Source of the DNA: Vibrio sp. UBA2441 | Lineage (GTDB): Bacteria > Pseudomonadota > Gammaproteobacteria > Enterobacterales > Vibrionaceae | Assembly: GCA_002342685.1 (NCBI GenBank) | Contig: DDQN01000035.1 | Location: 1 to 12,061 of the forward strand | Length of the DNA: 12,061 bases | Reading direction: 5' to 3' | Shown here: piece after piece, positions 6,324 through 12,061 of the stretch | Numbering within the stretch: the stretch's first letter is position 1 | Layout: every line of letters begins with the position of its first letter | Translations under genes and position numbers: made by a program | Notes under the pieces: generated by a model | Databases searched by the model: none | What the model saw: the letters and a program-made list of their open reading frames with translations, nothing else | Told to the model about the DNA's origin: nothing

Positions 6324-7316
6324 ATGAGAACGAAATTCAGCGCCAGACAAAATACTCAAATCATTGAAATTGAGTTTTCGGAATCCGATAGCGACTTTGA
6401 CTCGCGACTATTCATCAACGCTAATGACGATGAAGAATGTATCCACTTGCAAGGGCAATTACTCTTTGAAGAGCGCAACCTGAAGGCAATGCACCTCACT
6501 AGCCTCGCATCCCTGACATCAGATACAGAATTAACGACAGCAAAAAATAAGAAGGCTCTGATTGATAGTACGATCGCTTTCTTCCTGTACCATTTAAATC
6601 AAGAAAACGAAAACTCAACTGAAATCGTTTTGAATGAACAGCTCAGAGAGTTAAATTATAGTCATAATAATCCGACGGATATAAAGCAGCACGAGAACAC
6701 CAGTAAAATTACGCCTGACAAATTTATTGCCAATGAAGATGTTAGTTCTATGCATCACGTACAATCTTCCGATATCTCAGCAGCGATGTCCTTATATAAA
6801 AAGCATCTAAAAAGCGGTTGTGAACAACTACTCGCGTTGAATTCTCAAATCCTCAAAGCCGAACGTAAAGAGATTAAAATTCAAATCCTATATCGACTAG
6901 GCTGGATAAGTGCACTGTCGTCACTAGTCATTGTAATTAGCTACCTGACCATAGGTGTGAACATGTATACTGCCATCGGCTTGTTAGCAGCATACTTAGG
7001 TGGGCTTATGCTACATCGTAAATACTCTCCCCCATGCGTAGACCTGGAAAAAGAAAAACAACCACTGTACGAATTGAATAATAAATTGAGAACTGAAATT
7101 CTTGCGGTCGAAACGCAATGCAATGGAAATCTATATCGTTTATTAGAAGCAACCAGATTGGTACAAGATGCTAGAAAAAAAGGCCTTAACATAGCCAAAG
7201 GTCAGATAAACGGATATCAGCTCGACGGAAATGGACTGTATCAATACTTGGATGCTACAAACCTGCTTATGGAGCATCCTGAACGCTTAGAATCGCTGTT
7301 TGACGGTTCTTTTTGA
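6324..7316 (+). CDS. hypothetical protein with central TM hairpin and flanking helices
   Basis: I do not recognise this 330-residue protein. Residues 1-95 are acidic and mixed, possibly a small folded domain (QIIEIEFSE, then a LIDSTIAFFLYHLNQE helix). About 96-150 is polar and probably disordered. Residues 152-188 are a charged helix (LYKKHLKSGCEQLLALNSQILKAE), then two TM segments (about 190-210 and 214-231) separated by only a few residues. The next stretch, 238-290, is again helical and charged (DLEKEKQPLYELNNKLRTEI), so the TM hairpin would lie between two cytoplasmic coiled-coil arms. There is no signal peptide. AGAGAGA precedes the ATG at a reasonable distance. The gene follows the divergent MFS promoter region. 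A membrane scaffold-like architecture is inference only. Confidence 0.78.
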   Translation: MRTKFSARQNTQIIEIEFSESDSDFDSRLFINANDDEECIHLQGQLLFEERNLKAMHLTSLASLTSDTELTTAKNKKALIDSTIAFFLYHLNQENENSTEIVLNEQLRELNYSHNNPTDIKQHENTSKITPDKFIANEDVSSMHHVQSSDISAAMSLYKKHLKSGCEQLLALNSQILKAERKEIKIQILYRLGWISALSSLVIVISYLTIGVNMYTAIGLLAAYLGGLMLHRKYSPPCVDLEKEKQPLYELNNKLRTEILAVETQCNGNLYRLLEATRLVQDARKKGLNIAKGQINGYQLDGNGLYQYLDATNLLMEHPERLESLFDGSF

Positions 7317-7473
7317 CGGTAGAATGAATTACCAGGTGATAGTACTTCGCAACAAAGGCCGTTAGTGGACATTACGAGCTACAGAATAACAAAGGGGTAC
7401 ATAAGTAAGCTGAACTAGTACAGATATATGCGTTAGCCTTAGTTCGCTGAATTAAACTTCATGGAGTTAATTA

Positions 7474-7695
7474 GTGAATAAGGCACTATCATTTTTGCAA
7501 AAAGCGTCGAATGGTAAAACGGTACTAGTTTTGTTTATCTTAACCAATTTGATTTATGGAGCGATTCTAGGTTATTACATACCATTGGTCTTAAGCTTTG
7601 CACCCGAACCTGTATTGTTTGATTATCTTGAAAATGCGAGTATTGCTTCAATGCTAAATGCATTTCCTGATATCTCTAAAACGTTAGTTACCTGA
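7474..7695 (+). CDS. small membrane protein, probable deleted remnant (GTG start)
   Basis: A 73-residue frame starting at GTG, with GGAG (7463-7466) 7 nt upstream, a good ribosome binding site. It begins MNKALSFLQKASNGK, followed by one TM segment (about 16-42, TVLVLFILTNLIYGAILGYYIPLVLSF). It then passes abruptly into FDYLENASIASMLNAFPDISKTLVT and stops. From memory, roughly 180-residue four-TM proteins begin like the first part and carry a DYLEN..I..ML..YP.L motif only after the third TM. If so, about 70 middle residues are missing in frame and the stop is premature: the codons after the TGA read A-S-L-T, which could continue the family's pattern. It may still be expressed as a one-TM peptide. 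Both readings are inference. Confidence 0.5.
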   Translation: MNKALSFLQKASNGKTVLVLFILTNLIYGAILGYYIPLVLSFAPEPVLFDYLENASIASMLNAFPDISKTLVT

Positions 7696-8191
7696 GCTTC
7701 CCTTACCTATCCTTATGGCGGAAGGCAGAGCGGCACTGCCCATAAACTGCCAAAGAACAGATAAATAGATATTGTTTTCACACCCTACGCCCACGCAGGG
7801 AATAATTCATTATTTAGCTCACTTATCTGCCTCAAATAATGATGACAATCTACTTAAAACCACTACTAATATGAATAATTCATCATTATTTATAAGTTCA
7901 CAATATGTAATTTAAAATACGTTCGCAGCATTTTTCTTGAACTAGTAGTAAGTAGATACTGGTTCTTATGGTTGGTTTCATGTTAAAAAGTTCAATCTAT
8001 TTTCCCATCATTATGTATATTTTCTGTCATTCTCACTATTAACAAATTTATCATTAAGATTTTGGAAGCGAGATCAAATCACGCACAAGACCTGCCTAGT
8101 TTTTAACCACCACCTTTGTTAGCATGCTTCGCTATACACAGACCTAGATTGGATTTGGCTGTAATTCTTAACAAACATAGAAGCGATACTC
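7696..8191. other. 496-bp AT-rich intergenic region with inverted repeats
   Basis: No supported gene is present; the longest plus-strand start I traced (7968) gives only 24 residues. The proximal part contains a GC-richer imperfect hairpin (7713-7745, GGCAG/CTGCC core), then a cluster of related AT-rich palindromic elements between 7801 and 7892. The last 300 bases before the protease show no clear promoter or binding site that I can identify. Confidence 0.6.
7801..7892. repeat. cluster of three related AT-rich palindromic elements
   Basis: AATAATTCATTATTTA (7801-7816) and AATAATTCATCATTATTTA (7874-7892) are the same element with a 3-nt insertion, and each is a dyad (AATAAT/ATTATT). Between them AAATAATGATGA (7834-7845) is the exact inverted copy of TCATCATTATTT (7880-7891). 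The inverted copies resemble Fur-box half sites (ATAATGAT, ATCATTAT), but none gives a full 19-bp Fur box. Confidence 0.45.
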
Positions 8192-10006
8192 ATGGTAAAT
8201 ATTTATAATATGTTAAGCATATTCTCAACATCAAATCCTACTGTCTCCACCCTGTTTAAATATTTATTGTCGGGATTAATAGCAACAAGTTTTTTTGTAC
8301 AGTCTGCGTTTGCCGTAGCAGCATTACCTACGACAGGTGAGCAAAAAACACTAGTGCTCATGGTAAATTTCCAAGAAAACCCAAGCGAACAACCGCTAAC
8401 ATCCACTGAGGCAGATTCCCTAGTATTTGGTGAGGTGAATGACTTCTATCAACAAAACTCTTATGGTCAATCTTGGCTGTCCGGCCAGGTTGCTGGCTGG
8501 TTTACTCTGCCTTTATCAAACCAAGTCTGCGATTTTGCTTCTGTTCAACAAGAAGCAGATGAAAGTGCAATTGCATCTGGTATAGCTCTTAACGAGTATG
8601 ACCGTATTATTTATTTAATGACAAACACCGCATGCATTTCTGAGGGGCTAGGTACTATGGAGGAAAGCCCATCTAGAGCCTATATCAATGGGATATTCAC
8701 TGCCCGACTCATCGCTCATGAACTGGGCCATAACTTTGGCCTTCATCACTCACATGCATTGGATTGTGGTGAGCAAACGCTTAGCGAAAACTGCCTATCT
8801 ATAGAATATGGTGATACTTATGATGTCATGGGTAAGCCAGATATCGGTTACTTCAATACTATCCAAAAAGAGCAGTTAGGCTGGTTAAATGGTCAGTATT
8901 CATCCAGTATCATCAATGCGGCTCAAGATGGCATTTACACTATTTCTAACTACGAAACTCAGACCTATGAACAACCATCAACGATAAAAATCCCTAGAGG
9001 TGTTGACCCTGTCACAGGCCTAGATAGTTGGTTTTATATTGAATACCGACAAGCACAAGGTTTCGACAGCTTTCTATCAGACCGCTCTTACCGATATTTC
9101 CGTGGAGATGTAACCGACGGGGTAATTGTTCGAGTAGCAACCGAAGGAGATGCTAATAGCAGCCACCTTTTACATCTAAAAACTGATTCTCAGTACAGGG
9201 AAGTATATGGCAGAAACGATTGGTATGATCCAGCAATGCCTGTAGGAGGCAGTTATACCGACCCCGTTTCTGGCGTGACACTTAGCCTGATTAGTGCGGC
9301 CAACGGTATCGCTGAAGTAAATGTCAGTTTCAGCAGCCCAGTTTGTACGACTAATTCCCCATCGCTGTTTGCAGAAACCCTAACACCAAGTTCAGTGAAT
9401 GCCGGTGAACAAGTGCAGTATTTACTCACCATAACTAATAATAACTCTGTCTCATGTAACAATGCTGCTTATAATATCAGCGCCGTGCTAGCAGACGCTT
9501 GGCAGGCGAATAATGAGCAAATAAGTTTATCTTCTGGAGAGTCTGGTCAGGTTGTTGTATCGGTCACCTCGCCTGCCGAAGCAACAACAGGAGCCTATAC
9601 AATTCCGATGATTGCAGAGAATATTGAGCAAGCAGACTCTAGTTCTATGGCCAGCGTTTCATACACCATTACTGAACAAGAAGTATCAACATTAACCGCT
9701 GCAGACGACATAGTTATCTTAACAGCGATTGAAGCTACGACGATCGATGTATTGATGAACGATAGTATGACATCTCCAGAGTCAGTCACTCTAATTGATT
9801 TTTCACAATCGAGTAAAGGCAGCGTTGAACAATTGTCTGATGGTACACTACTCTACGTTCCAGGAAGAAGATTCAAAAATAACGATAGTTTTAGCTATAC
9901 CATAAGCGATGGTTTCTCAACCTCTACTGCTTTAGTGACTATTACTCTGGAAGAGTCCACATCAGACTCAGAACCAAAACCATCTGGTAAAGGCAAAAAG
10001 AAATAA
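8192..10006 (+). CDS. secreted metzincin metalloprotease (peptidase M11/gametolysin-like)
   Basis: A 604-residue zinc endopeptidase predicted to act outside the cell. A long signal peptide ends at AFA (cleavage after A41). The catalytic domain (about 50-380) has HELGHNFGLHH: zinc ligands H176, H180 and H186, catalytic E177 and the metzincin G183. It is followed by the YGDTYDVMG Met-turn (M213), a combination typical of peptidase M11 and relatives. After C385 come an Ig-like/NEW3-type domain (about 390-495, VNAGEQVQYLLTITNNN) and a cadherin-like/Big_9-type domain (about 503-588, ending FSYTISDGF...VTITL). The protein closes with a basic tail, KPSGKGKKK. There is no C-terminal anchor motif. The route could be Sec then type II secretion, not shown. 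GAAG before the ATG is a weak ribosome site; Met7 is an alternative start. A strong terminator follows. Confidence 0.88.
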   Translation: MVNIYNMLSIFSTSNPTVSTLFKYLLSGLIATSFFVQSAFAVAALPTTGEQKTLVLMVNFQENPSEQPLTSTEADSLVFGEVNDFYQQNSYGQSWLSGQVAGWFTLPLSNQVCDFASVQQEADESAIASGIALNEYDRIIYLMTNTACISEGLGTMEESPSRAYINGIFTARLIAHELGHNFGLHHSHALDCGEQTLSENCLSIEYGDTYDVMGKPDIGYFNTIQKEQLGWLNGQYSSSIINAAQDGIYTISNYETQTYEQPSTIKIPRGVDPVTGLDSWFYIEYRQAQGFDSFLSDRSYRYFRGDVTDGVIVRVATEGDANSSHLLHLKTDSQYREVYGRNDWYDPAMPVGGSYTDPVSGVTLSLISAANGIAEVNVSFSSPVCTTNSPSLFAETLTPSSVNAGEQVQYLLTITNNNSVSCNNAAYNISAVLADAWQANNEQISLSSGESGQVVVSVTSPAEATTGAYTIPMIAENIEQADSSSMASVSYTITEQEVSTLTAADDIVILTAIEATTIDVLMNDSMTSPESVTLIDFSQSSKGSVEQLSDGTLLYVPGRRFKNNDSFSYTISDGFSTSTALVTITLEESTSDSEPKPSGKGKKK

Positions 10007-10017
10007 CACCAATACTT

Positions 10018-10052
10018 AAAAAATGCCTGTCGCCATAGCGACAGGCATTTTT
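10018..10052. terminator. bidirectional Rho-independent terminator
   Basis: ATGCCTGTCGC (10023-10033) pairs perfectly with GCGACAGGCAT (10038-10048) around the loop CATA. An A run precedes and a T run follows, so it works in both directions. It lies between the protease and the convergent DUF11-like gene. Confidence 0.93.
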
Positions 10053-10080
10053 ATGCTTTGCTTTCATCATTATTTAACGT

Positions 10081-11739
10081 TTACTCTGTCGGACAGTCAG
10101 GGCAATCCGGACATAGTTTACAGCTAGCTTCCGCTTGCAAAGCTTCGACTAGATCACCAAATATAACCGTGTAACCAAACGCATCAACAGTATCAGTAAA
10201 GGCTCTTACTTCATTGCCTGGTAATGGTGTGGCAAGTTCATCCCCTTGCGGTGTAGGGATATAACTACCGCTGTAATCTTCACAACTCTTCGGAGCAAGA
10301 TCTCCAATGTTGATGACATCAAATAATCCGTCGTGGATTTCAGTCAAAATAACATCTTCCATTTTGACTTTTGAATCATTACAGACTTTACCTGAATAAT
10401 TCACCCGTAACCCGTAATTACCCGCCGCATTTTGCTCTACAACAGTAGAACAGTCTTTAGTAACACTTAACTCGCCTGGTGTTGAAAGCCCAGGACACAA
10501 TATATCATCACTCGCATCAACAGCGACGCCTCCACCAGTTTTAACGGCGGCAGTTACGCTAGCATAATTTCTAATGCCATTAGTAATAGTTATAAATGAA
10601 CCTGTATATTCGACCGAAGCACCAGCAGCTAAACTAGCGGAGTTAAATTGATAAGCTCCCACTGGTGTTTGTTCTCCTGCAGTAATATCTGTTGCCATGA
10701 TATCGTAAAGAGTACCAAAGCCTGTGTTTGTAACCTCTAATTTGTATTGATATTCAATGGCATCTCCGCTAGAGACCAAATCTCCAGTAGGGCAGGTTTT
10801 AACAATTTCTATACCACATAATAAAAAGTCATCCAACACAAAGTCTTTCAACGCTGCGGTAAATGAACTTGATGAACGCGTCTCTGCCATAAAACTGCTA
10901 AAGCAGGTTTCTCCACCTATAACTCGGGTCAAATTAATACCACCTTCGTAAAAGCTTTCAGCAGGAAATGTGCCTGAAACGCCCGCTTTAGGGGTGTATG
11001 ACCAAGGAGAACTTTCAGCTTTGTCATTGGTTATTGCGCATACTTCATCATCGCCCTCTTGCCCACACTCTGCGCTGCCAAGCTCACTGTCTGACTCTGC
11101 TTTCATGCGAAGATTTTTAGCAGCACAATCACCGGGGCTTGGGTTATTGCTCGCGGCTTTAGGGCAATTTGTATCCCACACCACAACGGCAATATAGGGT
11201 ACTTCATTTGCCCCTTGAGGGTAATCGACCAATACCAAGGTATCATTGGGCTTGTGTTCTCCAGAGAAAGAACCATCAGCTAGAGCAACTACTTCGTCCT
11301 GAAAGAACCAGAACCCCATAAAGGCATCGCCTACATTTGCAAATCGATCCGCACCAAAATAAACCACCAATTCATCTACAGGAGGCTCTTCCTCATTTGG
11401 AACCCCATACGCTGCAGCATACGCGTTAGTTAAATCGTCTTTATCCGGAACAGAACCATGTTTATGAGACCATTGAGAAATATATTGGATATCTTTACGT
11501 CCACCAGTAAAAATAGTCAGAGGTGACGGGTCTGCTGTTATCCCTGTAAAAACAGAAGCACTACCTCCACCGTTATGCAATACTTCCCAATCATCTCCAA
11601 CAACCTCCTCTTCAAATGCATTTCCATCAAGTTCAAATACACCATTATCATGTACTGCGTAGGCATTTGTCATGAACACACCTAAAAAAAGCCCTATACA
11701 TAATAATTTGATGATGTTCCAAAATCTTATAAAGTTCAT
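10081..11739 (-). CDS. large secreted cysteine-rich protein with DUF11-like modules
   Basis: A 552-residue exported protein of unknown function. The signal peptide ends at NAYA (cleavage after A28) and the mature protein starts VHDNGVFELDGNA. Residues about 30-310 match from memory a widespread secreted family (FTGGRKDIQYISQW, DLTNAYAAAYG, VYFGADRFANVGDAFMGFWFFQD, GSFSGEHKPNDTLVLVDYPQG), probably one large beta domain. Two DUF11-like Ig-fold modules follow, beginning GIEIVKTCP (309) and ELSVTKDCS (423). The mature chain has 15 cysteines, and the last four form CxxCxxCxxC (C540, C543, C546, C549) just before the end. There is no TM anchor or sorting motif. AGGAGA (11747-11752 on the complement) 7 nt before the ATG makes the start firm. 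A surface or extracellular structural or adhesive role is inference. Confidence 0.85.
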   Translation of the reverse strand: MNFIRFWNIIKLLCIGLFLGVFMTNAYAVHDNGVFELDGNAFEEEVVGDDWEVLHNGGGSASVFTGITADPSPLTIFTGGRKDIQYISQWSHKHGSVPDKDDLTNAYAAAYGVPNEEEPPVDELVVYFGADRFANVGDAFMGFWFFQDEVVALADGSFSGEHKPNDTLVLVDYPQGANEVPYIAVVVWDTNCPKAASNNPSPGDCAAKNLRMKAESDSELGSAECGQEGDDEVCAITNDKAESSPWSYTPKAGVSGTFPAESFYEGGINLTRVIGGETCFSSFMAETRSSSSFTAALKDFVLDDFLLCGIEIVKTCPTGDLVSSGDAIEYQYKLEVTNTGFGTLYDIMATDITAGEQTPVGAYQFNSASLAAGASVEYTGSFITITNGIRNYASVTAAVKTGGGVAVDASDDILCPGLSTPGELSVTKDCSTVVEQNAAGNYGLRVNYSGKVCNDSKVKMEDVILTEIHDGLFDVINIGDLAPKSCEDYSGSYIPTPQGDELATPLPGNEVRAFTDTVDAFGYTVIFGDLVEALQAEASCKLCPDCPDCPTE

Positions 11740-12061
11740 AAGAATATCTCCTATACTACCGACTGACAGATCTTTTTCTTGCAGTCAAAGACCTGTGGTT
11801 AAGTCAAAGGTACAAGTTATTGAACCAACGGCTATTTATAATTCGCTATAACATTCATGTACCAATTCAGTAGTCAGTAGAGCAATAAACGCGCCTAATT
11901 CATAAAGTATTGATTTATAGAAATATCCAAGTGAATTTATTCAAATTGAGTTCTTATAAATTGCATATTATCAAGGTTATTTTGATGCAGACAGCGGCTC
12001 ATTAAACAAAAAAAATATAATGATCAAGTGGTTATGGTGGATTTACAGGTTTACAGGTTTA
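11740..12061. other. 322-bp non-coding region upstream of the DUF11-like gene
   Basis: No supported gene. Apart from the ribosome binding site at 11747-11752, the minus strand has CTTTGACT twice (AGTCAAAG at 11783-11790 and 11802-11809), 19 bp apart. Either could be a -35, but I see no matching -10. A TATAAT on the plus strand at 12016-12021 lacks a convincing -35. Confidence 0.5.
12042..12061. repeat. 8-bp tandem repeat cut by the window end
   Basis: TTTACAGG occurs twice in tandem (12042-12049 and 12050-12057), then TTTA at the window edge. It may be the start of a longer array or end here. Confidence 0.5.

Noticed and set aside
7713..7745. Imperfect hairpin after the small GTG-start gene
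   Set aside because: Two 5-bp stems (GGCAG/CTGCC and TTATG/CATAA) are separated by a 6-nt bulge and there is no T run; too weak to call a terminator.
7801..7892. Possible CRISPR-like or mobile-element array
   Set aside because: Only two imperfect direct copies and one inverted copy, irregular spacing and no cas or transposase gene.
12034..12061. ATG opening a frame that reaches the window end (MVDLQVYRF)
   Set aside because: Only nine codons, made largely of the tandem repeat, with no ribosome binding site and a TATAAT too close upstream; cannot be supported.

Overview
The window looks like a chromosomal segment of an AT-rich Gram-negative gammaproteobacterium, probably marine or aquatic. 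The grounds are a DsbA of the gammaproteobacterial type with a CPHC active site, a small outer-membrane-type lipoprotein, a three-TM GGDEF/EAL protein, an encoded 3' CCA on tRNA-Cys, and an E. coli-like LexA box. The genus cannot be fixed from this sequence. No insertion sequence, prophage gene, CRISPR array or integrase is visible.

Layout. 1-300: tRNA-Cys(GCA) on the minus strand with its own promoter. 350-1550: a small exported His/Cys protein behind a promoter with long 19-bp spacing (the MerR-type geometry), then dsbA and a hairpin terminator. 1585-1761 (minus): a 58-aa lipoprotein. 2021-3603: a six-codon leader reading frame overlapping the start of a membrane GGDEF/EAL protein. 3663-4832: an AlkC-type DNA alkylation-repair glycosylase directly behind a near-consensus LexA (SOS) box that overlaps a plausible promoter. 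4821-6035 (minus): an MFS transporter whose 3' end overlaps alkC by 12 bp. 6324-7316: an unrecognised protein with a central TM hairpin. 7474-7695: a small membrane protein that looks like an internally deleted remnant. 7696-8191: AT-rich non-coding DNA with related inverted repeats. 8192-10006: a secreted metzincin protease (peptidase M11/gametolysin-like) with Ig-like C-terminal domains. 10018-10052: a strong bidirectional terminator. 10081-11739 (minus): a large secreted cysteine-rich protein with DUF11-like modules and a CxxCxxCxxC tail. The last 322 bases are non-coding and end in a short 8-bp tandem repeat cut by the window edge.

How the genes relate. Most look like independent transcription units. 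Two themes recur. One is envelope and secretion: DsbA could oxidise the cysteines of the lipoprotein, the protease and the DUF11-like protein as they cross the periplasm. The other is stress and signalling: the SOS-linked AlkC and the c-di-GMP enzyme. I did not find a convincing multi-gene undescribed system. The most informative observation is the LexA box in front of alkC. Next are the lipoprotein, the MerR-like promoter, and the GU-compensated hairpin in the transporter leader.
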